Virus record (IMG/VR): IMGVR_UViG_3300005528_000119
Coordinates: 1-34,195 of that record
DNA from: a virus
Direction: 5' to 3' (one strand)
DNA: 34,195 nt
Position 1 is the stretch's first letter, and every line of letters begins with the position of its first letter. This document shows, one piece after another, positions 27,301 through 32,066 of the stretch. The translations under genes and the position numbers were made by a program. The notes beneath the pieces are model-generated. The model was not told the DNA's origin. It did no database searches and saw only the letters and a list, made by a program, of their open reading frames with translations.

Positions 27301-29242
27301 TTTTACTGATGGAATTGCAAAAAGATTTAAATTTACAAATAAAATTTTAGAATCAAAATCTGTTTCTGTGTATCTTGATAAAGTTAAACAGGGTCAGAGC
27401 TTAGATCTTTATAATATTTCTTATGATTATTACTTAGATTTTAAAAATAGTGAAATAGAATTTTTTGTAACTCCTCCTGCTGGTAAAATTGTTGAAATAG
27501 TTTCAATTGGGCCAGGCGGGTATGCTATTCTTGATTTTTCTGAATTTGTAGGAGATGGTGCAACAAGATATTTTTTAACAAAAGCTCAACATGTAGAAAC
27601 ATCTTATATAATAGTTACAGTAAATGGATTAGAGGTTCCTGTATCGTTTGTAACATCAAAAGGGTTATTAAACGATAAAGATGAAACAGTAATTGAATTC
27701 TCAGTTCCGCCTAGTTTTAATCAAGTTGTTAAAATTTTAGTTCTTGGGACATCTATAGAAGCAGACAGTTCCGGTCAGAGTGCAATTAGAATCAATGAAC
27801 AAATAATTATACATGATGGTAGCACCAGACTCTATGACCTAGACAAATTTGTTAATTTAGAAAGAAGCTCGGCAGCTGGAAATATGTTAGTTGAAGTTAA
27901 CAATAGATTAATACCATCTGGCGATACACAAGTTATTGTTTATAATGGTTCTAACAATTCAAATATCATTGGACAAGATCCGTATTTTGGTCCAGGCAGT
28001 ATTGATGTAAGAAATATATCTGTATATATTAATGAAATAAAAACTGAATTTATTTCAGATTGGATTTTAGAAGGATCGACTAATCTTTTAACAATTACTA
28101 AATCATTGATAATTGGAGACGAAATCAGAATTGAAATTGCGCAAAACAATTCTTATAAAATTGAAAACAATGAAATTAGATTATTACCAGTATTGTCTCT
28201 GAACCCGGGTGATCTTATTAAAGTTATTTGGTTTAGCGAATATCCAACAATGTCTTTAATAAAAGACAGATTTCCTGGAAATTACGGAGTAATGAAATTA
28301 AGAAGAAAAGTAACTGATATTTCAACAGTGTGGGTTTATAAAAATGGTTTTAGATTAGCTCCTGAAGTTGAATACGAAGTTAATTTAACAGATAACTTTG
28401 TAAAATTAACCAATTTAGCGTTATCAACAGATGACATAACGTTGGTTATTTTTGGACAAGAAAATTACAATCCAGTCTTTGCATATGAGATTTTTAAAGA
28501 CATGTTAAATTTAACTCATTATAAGAGATATATAATAGGGCAAGTAAAACTAACACAAGAATTAAATTATTATGATACACAAATTACCGTTGATAACGGT
28601 GATTATCTCTTTGTTCCAGATATAATTAATAAAATTCCCGGAACTGTTACAATTAACAGTGAAAGAATTAATTATTATCAAAAAAATGGCAACATTTTAT
28701 CTCAGTTAACTAGAGGAATTTTGGGAACATCGATTCCGGAAAAACACAATATTAATTCTGATGTAGTTGATGTGGGAATTGGAGAATCTCTTCCTTATAG
28801 AGAATATCAAAATAAAGAAGAATTTATCAGTGACGGAACCTCGTTATTGATTGGTCCTTTACTGACTACTCCTATTAAGTCTACAAGAAATACAGTATGG
28901 TACAGATCTACAATACCTGCAACTCACGGACCGAACGATCAATATGAAGTATTTGTTAACGGAAAACGACTTAGAAAAAATCCTTATAAACGTTATCAAG
29001 AAACTAATGGACTAGCAAGCCCATTGGCTGATATCGATGTTGAGGCAGAATTTTCAGTAGACGGCACTACTCCATATATCAGACTAACAACTGCAATATC
29101 TGCAGGTAGCAGAATTGTAATTATTAGTAAAACCGGTAATATTTTCTACGATACTGGATTATCAACAGCGGCCAGCGGAATTACTTTAATTAACAATGAT
29201 TCTGTTGTAGCACAGTTTTTAAGAAATAAGAGTACAAAATAG
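15347..29242 (+). CDS. Giant modular baseplate/tail protein (gene 7 position), 4,631 aa
   Basis: One uninterrupted frame of 13.9 kb directly after gp6, where T4 has gene 7 (1,032 aa). It probably builds the outer baseplate. The N-terminus (1-170) has FLPSVFKTDANSKFLGGVFD and a Trp-rich block ending DWDKFVNFREYYWQVNGPP. Other landmarks are a helical block near 815-950 (LLCDKEINVIKSIDYAAKSY), a Trp/Pro-rich block at 1152-1292 (HTCPWEMLGFSEKPIWWDEE), FG-GAP propeller blades at 2180-2795, and CBM5/12-like modules from 228 to 2565. DSGxGY repeats lie at 3185-3246 and 3542-3604, and a helical block at 3402-3498 contains EVKPYRTKIREF. Ig-like strand modules fill about 3645-4375, followed by ERINYYQKNGNILSQLTRG. 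The start follows the gp6 stop by one base and has no clear ribosome-binding site. Direct homology to gp7 is not shown. Confidence 0.85.
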   Translation: MTDKVFDQSGLPIRRSTDFLPSVFKTDANSKFLGGVFDPLIQPGVLEKISGFIGRRYGKSYNGNDIYIDTDNTLRSRYQLEPGVVVTDGNGSVNNFYDYLDFKNQLNFFFNKLERDDLITQSQCYSWDPPIDWDKFVNFREYYWQVNGPPLVAVAGQAQQIESTYRVRSDDTGDVPSWMFYPDGLTFNPKLVLYRGQTYKFEVNSPRNKFSIRTTNSVDLVMGEFNPLMNYQPGDVVEFNNKLWKAKVDVYGDGSTIDEFSQDWELTELIDVNYYNKGVINNGIEVGTVTFTVPVDSPDMLYYVSDQEPLRTGQFIIKDITENTFIDVEKEILQKLAYTSSNNVKFTNGLMISFLGKTYPEKYNSGRWIIEGVGKGINLINFDDLTPPITSNNQPEIIFDNEGFDTVPFDEAAFYPGVKDYIISNRASNDNNPWSRSNRWFHKSVIEYAHQLNNSSPDADESSRAKRPIIEYHPNIQLFNHGSTSKKSVDFIDNYTSDIFSVIEGTSGYNIDGEALFNGARLLVTADTDTLVNNKIYIVNFISTQYSGNTGRQISLVEASDAVSQSGECVLINKGKKYRGKMFHYDGTAWSKSQEKTAVNQSPLFDVFDSDKVSFGNSTKYPVTNFKGTTILSYKLGNGIVDSEIGISLSYLNIDNIGDVLFEINWDVDSFTYQNQLVKTLKISSGFLKFNTLNGEVYSNTWIKTDKEFLQPIIDSQVITSVTKSITFNSVNWNESTTERIIFYKNGSLFKDQFTRTGNRNQTFVFANNFAVNDVITIKVYTDATPDQGYYEIPVGLEKNPLNQDLTSFTYGQVLDHLGTMLELDTRFTGLYPGNSNIRDISGFQKYGRRLLKHEGISALSLMLLCDKEINVIKSIDYAAKSYNQFRNNFLNLAVTLAYDLNPINFVDQIITEMSRIKTASNSFADSDMIGSGSYKKVICKIEDQIKTFALNEKFSLDTLSRKAVYVYKNNVQLLHGADYTFNQTFGYINFSGNLNEGDVLEVREYNTTSFNFIPSTPTKLGLYKKYVPRIFIDDTYITPTKVIQGHDGSITVAFNDFRDDLLLELERRIYNNIKVQYESTVFDIDATLGGYYNTGIFTKEQVDSILEPYFLTWITSGNVDYVNNTYFDSENTFTYTYNLMTDFTQQKNLVGWWRGVYQWVYDTDRPHTCPWEMLGFSEKPIWWDEEYGPAPYTRNNLILWEDIRDGRIRRGSRAGTHQRYRRSTILSHIPVNDQGQLLSPLQANLAQDFVLINSKGNFKFGDISPAEAAWRKSPQYPFALMSALSLLRPFEFISKSLDSFRVKTNIIGQTVYSETNKFIDINSILIPSVNGLQTTGLLNYIIDYIKGQDKDTELLTKKIKNLDIKLSNKLGGFVDATQQKYLLDSKNPKSKSSSIFIPQENYNIIFNIGTPFLTINYSGVIIEKVNTGWRLSGYDNKNPYFNYYEAVESKTDPFITVGGVTDSFLVWEPNKNYQIGQTVQYQGKYFKVLSSHQSITSFDEKLFKQISKLEQVGAVEVLKRQNFNFNTLKKLSYGTVLPTLQSVANFIFGYDQYLLTLGMIFDQYNYETQTVNNWTTSVKEFMFWSKHNWAEGQLITLSPAAYKFHIKFGLGSVDNLLDSFYDYAIYKRDGTVLSSSFINVNRDYQEFSITVTDTLDGIYFANINFVLKEHVVLFDDKTVFNDVLYDKTSGYRQDRVKVIGFRTTDWDGDYTSPGFIFDNVNVQSWQQYTDYNLGDIVRYREFFWTSKKKQEGTIEFNETNWTKLDNIPSKGLVANFDYRINQFEDYYDLDSDGLGSSQRDLARHSIGYQSREYLNNLSEDSVSQFKIYQGFIREKGTKNAITKIFDKLSRNNTDSVILKEEWAFRVGDFGGTDQYKEYEIALNKGQFKLTPQPLLINNSIEYSETNDLYYRIPINDFVIKPYGADKNIIPVAYQNVPNRTAGYVREDQVDFKTAKLENVLSLSADTINYGDHIWTTFVEPDQWSVFRYTRSNILIDSLEVNNSDKIVTLTCNVRHNFTVDQIIGIEGIARLSGYHKIISVEPFTFNVALPTGGDPEIDNSSLLAVGIFVDSRLTTAKELSDPQIAKLKVGDKLWIDNDENNRWEVIEKISSIYTRNEISDYGYSIPRGAGTAVIHLTFRNQTIASLPGSNGVAVYKDNFDGTLRNVQTLIAPDSFTTNLLGKFGYSLHATSDEQWLFVGSPLVSGIGSRFQGIFSETEDYEQNDIVLFAGKLWRATRNLNGDGSTITLESADWEYVYNIPADTYQDSYDPSRFYRKGSIVKFGIFSYIALQNTTNNLPINQTYWALTTAGNSGYIEQGMVSIYRWYEEQWNYEGSFVSPRPQPNELFGFSITSGISNGKYYLAISAPGAVNATGAVYLYTLNDTDNDNPIWELIEDESYQGVYDPSRQYIAGSIVYYANKLWKAKSNQQADGSTITVNSADWIEMEDTITQSSLPTSAAMVSDGTISEVGLLPDSSIFRLPEIVKQGDQFGTSIAFNSDASTLIVGSPYGDDRSFTNYKGVWKSYTLYGGGDVVRYESNYYRVNGSTSINDIPTTGINWTLIDIGTFDSSNKKFGKVFVYKRNDLGVYRLFQTINNQNLSLLSDIGLQIIETGDRLGSSVDIDATGDTLVVSAPYGDYGYVDNGYVYVFKYSRTNEKYVITNKISGSDASNFELYGTQVKISNDANSLVVSGQNSITKFNIKYDLSKTRFDQNTTTFFDKRGNTGRVYVYEKQDTEYYLAEELDPPNLIPNESFGFSLDLNDNVIVVGSPTLKTAQGVIGQVRKFKRSATAKTWSTIGQQEPQTRIDLIKSLALYDVENNKKITDVDIVDHYKYKFLGIVEQEISFKNPYDPAIYSKGNDSVIVDSSRTWYETNVGKIWVNFKTVKWTNYEQGELSYKIGHWNELADSSSVDVYEWVETKILPSQWSLIADTTEGLALNISGQPLYANDTVYNIKEVYDEKTGTVLTSYYYYWVKNSVVVPDSSNRKISAAEVALYITSPISSGIPFVGFISQDRLLAYNFEKYLPSTSAALNIKFNNSNKNINLIHHEYELLTEGQGDSVPTLQLEQKWIDSLIGYDQAGNKVPDPNLAPKQKYGILFRPRQSMFVNKSTALKIFVDDVNAVLREKPFAETLDFTNLNAIDEVPTETLKLYDVSVETYAELITINAARVRPALLRANLIDGQIESIDIVDSGFGYRVAPPVSIVGTGSGARVTLTIDNSGKVTGYVINNPGKKYDNVILNVRGFSVLVKTDETYRNYWAIYQFNERNKTFYRSLTQDFDTTKYWSYIDWWAQGYNSSNKIIDEIPGTYYEPQLAKLIDLKVNDLIKVSEYGSGGWAVLKLINLSATTINEKYELVGRYRGTIEISSLIYDDAQNQVGYDNVGTYDLISYDNQPVSETRNIIKAIKENILIDEFKFYWNKLFFNSIHFIFSEQLYVDWAFKTSFLNAIHTIGDLEQKSHYKNDNLESYEQYLKEVKPYRTKIREFTSTYNSLENTQSLLTDFDLPPYYEDTEGKLIPVKTNNEILNTYPWKLWKDNNTYKVIEITVYDSGSGYINPPTVVINGGGGSGAEALAYVSNGSVTGVVITKEGIGYTSAPTVTLVGGFSDTGTQAKASAIIGKGTIRSFDITMKFDRISKNGTYSSFVQDETIVASGVTSVFNLKYPPSRDRSKITVYLNNGLILSNEYELSLFEQMIDGFTFIQGRIKFLLVPATGTVIRIIYSKNDEILDSVDRIKKYYNPLDGMTGKDVSQLMTGIDFGGVIIQGSSFNSTGGWDALPWFSDSWDSVTPNSDYYVIADGSTTSIQLPYTPSIGQAINVYIKRGDFSTLPDKTGRFTRIDDPYYNVYDGSTVQPNGKRSAPAGVLMNTFIGNGVIKDIDLPILLATQAGDILIFRPSTSDGSVNITDTNVQDTLLSGGSLLNTNNIYSTANGLTAEEIVVSGDKFISPDQVPSPEENVPGQVLDTVSIKTFHRTYVGAAQVKSNVYFTDGIAKRFKFTNKILESKSVSVYLDKVKQGQSLDLYNISYDYYLDFKNSEIEFFVTPPAGKIVEIVSIGPGGYAILDFSEFVGDGATRYFLTKAQHVETSYIIVTVNGLEVPVSFVTSKGLLNDKDETVIEFSVPPSFNQVVKILVLGTSIEADSSGQSAIRINEQIIIHDGSTRLYDLDKFVNLERSSAAGNMLVEVNNRLIPSGDTQVIVYNGSNNSNIIGQDPYFGPGSIDVRNISVYINEIKTEFISDWILEGSTNLLTITKSLIIGDEIRIEIAQNNSYKIENNEIRLLPVLSLNPGDLIKVIWFSEYPTMSLIKDRFPGNYGVMKLRRKVTDISTVWVYKNGFRLAPEVEYEVNLTDNFVKLTNLALSTDDITLVIFGQENYNPVFAYEIFKDMLNLTHYKRYIIGQVKLTQELNYYDTQITVDNGDYLFVPDIINKIPGTVTINSERINYYQKNGNILSQLTRGILGTSIPEKHNINSDVVDVGIGESLPYREYQNKEEFISDGTSLLIGPLLTTPIKSTRNTVWYRSTIPATHGPNDQYEVFVNGKRLRKNPYKRYQETNGLASPLADIDVEAEFSVDGTTPYIRLTTAISAGSRIVIISKTGNIFYDTGLSTAASGITLINNDSVVAQFLRNKSTK
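16028..16154 (+). repeat. CBM5/12-like module 1 in the giant protein
   Basis: Encodes residues about 228-269: YQPGDVVEFNNKLWKAK, then GDGSTIDEFSQDWEL. This has the short aromatic pattern of carbohydrate-binding family 5/12 modules: Tyr, Gly-Asp-x-Val, a strand with Trp, and a closing Trp. It stands alone near the N-terminus, far from the main cluster. Confidence 0.55.
19757..19873 (+). repeat. CBM5/12-like module 2 in the giant protein
   Basis: Encodes residues about 1471-1509: NYQIGQTVQYQGKYFKVLSS. The opening pattern matches the other modules, but the closing Trp is replaced (EKLFKQIS), so this copy is degenerate. Confidence 0.4.
20527..20652 (+). repeat. CBM5/12-like module 3 in the giant protein
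   Basis: Encodes residues about 1727-1768: QYTDYNLGDIVRYREFFWTS, closing with NETNWTKLDN. The Gly-Asp-Ile-Val strand, the aromatic positions and the closing Trp are all present, making it a good match to the CBM5/12 pattern. Confidence 0.5.
21885..23720 (+). repeat. FG-GAP-type beta-propeller blades in the giant protein
   Basis: Six repeated segments follow the FG-GAP_2 pattern (FGxSv..., a short strand, LvVGaP, G.VyVf) at residues about 2182-2206, 2343-2385, 2488-2513, 2612-2653, 2674-2702 and 2751-2791. Examples are GDQFGTSIAFNSDASTLIVG, GDRLGSSVDIDATGDTLVVS and NESFGFSLDLNDNVIVVGSP. The fifth is degenerate (YGTQVKISNDANSLVVSG). Such repeats form the blades of integrin-alpha-like propellers, usually six or seven per ring. 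The calcium-binding DxDxDG loop of classical integrin blades is not seen. Confidence 0.7.
22003..23043 (+). repeat. Cluster of CBM5/12-like modules between propeller blades
   Basis: Four module copies sit in the linkers between FG-GAP blades: residues about 2219-2257 (YEQNDIVLFAGKLWRATR), 2270-2309 (YRKGSIVKFGIFSYIALQ, closing QTYWALT), 2405-2447 (YIAGSIVYYANKLWKAKS, closing SADWIEM) and 2518-2565 (GGGDVVRYESNYYRVNGS, closing INWTLID). Two begin with the same YDPSR lead (SRFY and SRQY). Two share GDGSTIT or ADGSTIT followed by SADW. These near-identities point to internal duplication. Confidence 0.6.
24899..25084 (+). repeat. DSGxGY glycine-rich repeat, copy 1
   Basis: Encodes residues 3185-3246: IDIVDSGFGYRVAPPVSI, then GTGSGARVTLTIDNSGKVTG and NNPGKKYDNV. 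The pattern is a strand, DSGxGY, PPxVxI, a Gly-rich turn, and a second half with a similar G-x-Y turn. It occurs again about 360 residues later. Confidence 0.6.
25970..26158 (+). repeat. DSGxGY glycine-rich repeat, copy 2
   Basis: Encodes residues 3542-3604: ITVYDSGSGYINPPTVVING, a GGGGSGAEA turn, NGSVTGVVITKEGIGYTSAP, then TVTLVGG. It aligns well with copy 1 over its whole length and contains two half-repeats, so it probably forms a small beta structure. Confidence 0.6.
26281..28470 (+). repeat. Tandem Ig-like strand modules near the C-terminus of the giant protein
   Basis: At least five diverged modules share the layout: Asp-Gly-x-Thr lead, strand, vVYlN(g/k) strand, YeL/Y turn, IxF(l/f)VpPa strand and closing hydrophobic strand. 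Examples are ITVYLNNGLILSNEYELS, VSVYLDKVKQGQSLDLYN, IIVTVNGLEVPVSF, ISVYINEIKTEFISDW and VWVYKNGFRLAPEVEYEV. Such modules are common in phage fibres and baseplates. Related single modules also appear near residues 720-785 and 965-1020. Confidence 0.5.
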
Positions 29243-29258
29243 AAGAAATAAATACAAA

Positions 29259-29909
29259 ATGAGAAATATCATGTTAACAGATAAAGATAAAACAACTATG
29301 ACAAAACCAAACGAAACCATGGGTTTTTACATCGAGGGACATATTAAAATTTGGGATCCAAAAACTGGAGAAGTTTTTCGAGACAAAAGAAATGCAATTC
29401 ATTATGAAAATATGAGTGTTGCTTTAGCCCAAAGTTTATCCTCTCAAGGCAAAGGAACAGTTTATCAAATGGTTTTTGGTACAGGGGGCACAACAGTTGA
29501 CCCCACTGGTTTAATTACGTATCTAACTCCGAACACGACCGGTACTAACTCAAGTCTGTATAATCAAACATACGCTAAAGTAATTGATCAAACAGCTAAA
29601 GAAAATTTAGATCCTATTAGAAATAAAATGGAAATTCGTCATATTAGCGGTGCAACATACTCAGATATTGTAATTACATGTTTTTTAGATTACGGAGAAC
29701 CTGCAGGTCAAGAGGCATTTGATAACAGCCAAACAATGGATGGAAATTTTATTTTTGACGAGCTTGGATTAAAAGGATACGATCCTTCGGGCAACGGAAA
29801 ATTATTAACTCATGTAGTTTTTCATCCTGTACAAAAATCATTGAATAGATTAATGCAAATAGATTACACAGTTCGTATCCAGAGTTTAACTGGTTTTAAT
29901 GAGGTTTAA
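29259..29909 (+). CDS. Virion structural protein between giant baseplate gene and fibres, 216 aa
   Basis: No catalytic motif or membrane segment is visible. Landmarks are YIEGHIKIWDPKTGEVFRDK (about residues 24-43), NAIHYENMSVALAQSLS (46-62) and an FGTGGTTVDPTGLITYL stretch. It looks like a compact beta-rich structural protein and, as far as I recall, resembles proteins next to fibre genes in marine T4-like phages. By position it could join the baseplate to fibres, as gp9 or gp10 do in T4, but no sequence evidence supports those names. The start is uncertain: ATG 29259 follows AGAAG, while in-frame ATGs at 29271 and 29298 (MTKPNETMGF) are possible. AATAAATA just upstream (29248-29255) is a weak late-promoter match that would favour a later start. 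Confidence 0.75.
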   Translation: MRNIMLTDKDKTTMTKPNETMGFYIEGHIKIWDPKTGEVFRDKRNAIHYENMSVALAQSLSSQGKGTVYQMVFGTGGTTVDPTGLITYLTPNTTGTNSSLYNQTYAKVIDQTAKENLDPIRNKMEIRHISGATYSDIVITCFLDYGEPAGQEAFDNSQTMDGNFIFDELGLKGYDPSGNGKLLTHVVFHPVQKSLNRLMQIDYTVRIQSLTGFNEV

Positions 29910-29911
29910 AG

Positions 29912-32053
29912 ATGCCATATATTGTAACGTTTACTGAAAAAGATCAAAAAGTACCTATTACAGTATATGACAATACGTCAAATACTGACACTAGTCTTAC
30001 ATTACCAGGTCGTAATGTGACGGGATACGGCCAAATTATTGCAGAAAATTTTGTTAGACTTTTAGAAAATTTTGCAGGTCCTGGTAGACCTGTAAATCCT
30101 GTTGAAGGTCAACTATGGTACGATACTACAAATGAACAATTAAAAATATGGGACAGTGTTGATTGGAAAGCAGCTTCTAATATACAAACTAGTGTTGCAG
30201 AACCTGCGGTTGGTGCAAGTAGAAAAGGCGATTTATGGGTTAATACTAGTAAACAACAATTATCTATTTTTTCTGGAAGTAAGTGGATATTGGTTGGTCC
30301 GTATATTAGTACTATTGATGGAAAACGAACTGGTCCAATTGTTGAAACTATCATTGATCAAGATAACACAGAAAAAACTGTAGTTACATTTTATGTAGAT
30401 GACAGCCCATTGGTTATTATTAGCAAAGACAGATTCTTTCCTAAATCGGATATTTTTGGATTTACTGTAGATGGAATTAAACCGGGTATTAATATTACTA
30501 CAGAAACTTTTTTAACAGGATTTCCGACTAGACTATTAGGAATAGCATCATCGGCTGAAAATTTAAGAATTAACGATGCTAATGTAGCATCTTCTAAATT
30601 TTTAAGATCGGACACAATTAATACAACTGATTTTCAGTTCAATGTTAGAAATAATTTAGGTATTACTGTTGGCGCTGATAGTACATTAAACATTTTAAAC
30701 GGCACAAATGGTGCAAAAATTTATAATTCGTTACCCGGTGCTGTTGTTGATATTCAAACTTCAAAATTGGATCTTCCTTCTACTGTACTAAGAGTTAAAA
30801 ACGATAGAGTTGGTATTAATTCTTTAGATCCTCAAGAATCGTTAGATGTAACAGGTAATGCATTATTAACAGGAACATTTTATATAAAATCTGAATCTGA
30901 TGCGGTTAATGTTAACAGCGGAGCATTACAGGTTACGGGCGGTGCATCTATTAAGAAAAAACTAGTTGTGGGAGGAAATATAGATTCCCAAGGAATAATG
31001 ACCACAAGAAATATTGTTCCTCCAGCAACGGATACTTATTCAATTGGTGGATCTATAACAAATAGATATAAAGAGATTTATGCCAAAACAATTACTGCTC
31101 AAGAATTTAATGGATCGTTTACTGGTAACATAAATGGAAATGCCGACACCGCTAATGCACTTAAAAATCCAACAACTTTTAGATTTAAAGGTGCAGTAAC
31201 TTTAAGAAATGATGTTTCATTTGACGGATCAGGAACCTCAACAGTTAAAGAATTTGATACAGTGTTATCTGTTGATCTAATTCAAAGTCAGGATTTAATT
31301 ACACGTTCTACATATGATACAAATATTTTAATATATCTTCCAAGATCATCAGCATCTAATAAATTAGGAAGAATTACTAGAGATAATTTTGTAGGAGAAC
31401 TTGCAGTACCGGTAGGAACAATTTTGCCGTTTGCCGGCACAACGGTTCCTGCAGGATATCTTCTATGTGATGGCAGCGAAATTTTAAAAAATAGATATGC
31501 TGATTTATTTGATATTATTGCTAACAATTATGTCCCTATTGGATATACTTGGAGATCCGGATCAGACTTTAATTTGTATTTTAAATTACCTGATTTTAGA
31601 GGTAGATTTCCGTTAGGTGCTGATAATATGGCAAATGGTTTACAGATATCTTCGAACAGTCAATCGGCCGGCGGAGGTACTGCTAACGTGGTAACAGGTG
31701 CTGCTGCTGCAACTGTTGGGGGAACATCCGGTTCACAATCATATACTTTAGCAATTACCAATTTACCTCAGCATGAGCATAATATGCAAGGAACGAGGGC
31801 GGACGGTGTTACACCGGGGGATCAATATTATGCTGTAAATGCAACTAATGCTAGTCCAACTGATGTTGGATCTAGTTCAAGACCTGGAGGTTTACCAGTT
31901 GCCGGTCAGTTAGCAAGTTTACCAAGTTCTGGTAAAATTAAAGATCAATCGTCTGCAACCTTAAGTCAACCGTTCTCGATTATGAATCCATATCAAACTA
32001 TTAATTATATTATTAGATACGGTAGAGATTTCTTTGATCCAATCAATTCTTAA
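29912..32053 (+). CDS. Tail fibre protein with tail-collar domain and HxH motif (gp12-like tip), 713 aa
   Basis: Probable receptor-binding fibre. Residues 1-185 are the shared fibre N-terminal module (GQIIAENFVRLLENFAG, EGQLWYDTTNEQLKIW, KGDLWVNTSKQQL). The middle is beta-rich shaft sequence (GVTV-type repeats, ITVGADSTLNILNG, LDVTGNALLTGTFYIK). A phage tail collar domain begins near residue 499 (VPVGTILPFAGTTVPAGYLL, CDGSEI) and continues to FKLPDFRGRFPLGAD. Near residue 617 LPQHEHNMQG carries the His-x-His motif that in T4 short and long fibre tips binds metal. The C-terminus ends with IMNPYQTINYIIRYGRDF, typical of collar-type fibres. It starts two bases after the previous stop, with GAGG eight bases upstream. 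Confidence 0.85.
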   Translation: MPYIVTFTEKDQKVPITVYDNTSNTDTSLTLPGRNVTGYGQIIAENFVRLLENFAGPGRPVNPVEGQLWYDTTNEQLKIWDSVDWKAASNIQTSVAEPAVGASRKGDLWVNTSKQQLSIFSGSKWILVGPYISTIDGKRTGPIVETIIDQDNTEKTVVTFYVDDSPLVIISKDRFFPKSDIFGFTVDGIKPGINITTETFLTGFPTRLLGIASSAENLRINDANVASSKFLRSDTINTTDFQFNVRNNLGITVGADSTLNILNGTNGAKIYNSLPGAVVDIQTSKLDLPSTVLRVKNDRVGINSLDPQESLDVTGNALLTGTFYIKSESDAVNVNSGALQVTGGASIKKKLVVGGNIDSQGIMTTRNIVPPATDTYSIGGSITNRYKEIYAKTITAQEFNGSFTGNINGNADTANALKNPTTFRFKGAVTLRNDVSFDGSGTSTVKEFDTVLSVDLIQSQDLITRSTYDTNILIYLPRSSASNKLGRITRDNFVGELAVPVGTILPFAGTTVPAGYLLCDGSEILKNRYADLFDIIANNYVPIGYTWRSGSDFNLYFKLPDFRGRFPLGADNMANGLQISSNSQSAGGGTANVVTGAAAATVGGTSGSQSYTLAITNLPQHEHNMQGTRADGVTPGDQYYAVNATNASPTDVGSSSRPGGLPVAGQLASLPSSGKIKDQSSATLSQPFSIMNPYQTINYIIRYGRDFFDPINS

Positions 32054-32066
32054 TAGGATATAAAAG

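Noticed and set aside
15347-29242. Several separate genes wrongly joined into one frame
   Set aside because: No internal stop, no internal gap, and no strong ribosome-binding site with ATG suggesting reinitiation was noticed. Large modular proteins of this type are plausible in marine T4-like phages.
30156-30383. 75-residue + strand frame inside the first fibre gene (and a similar one at 32368-32589 in the second)
   Set aside because: Both occur at the equivalent place of paralogous fibre genes and are out-of-frame readings of the shared module.
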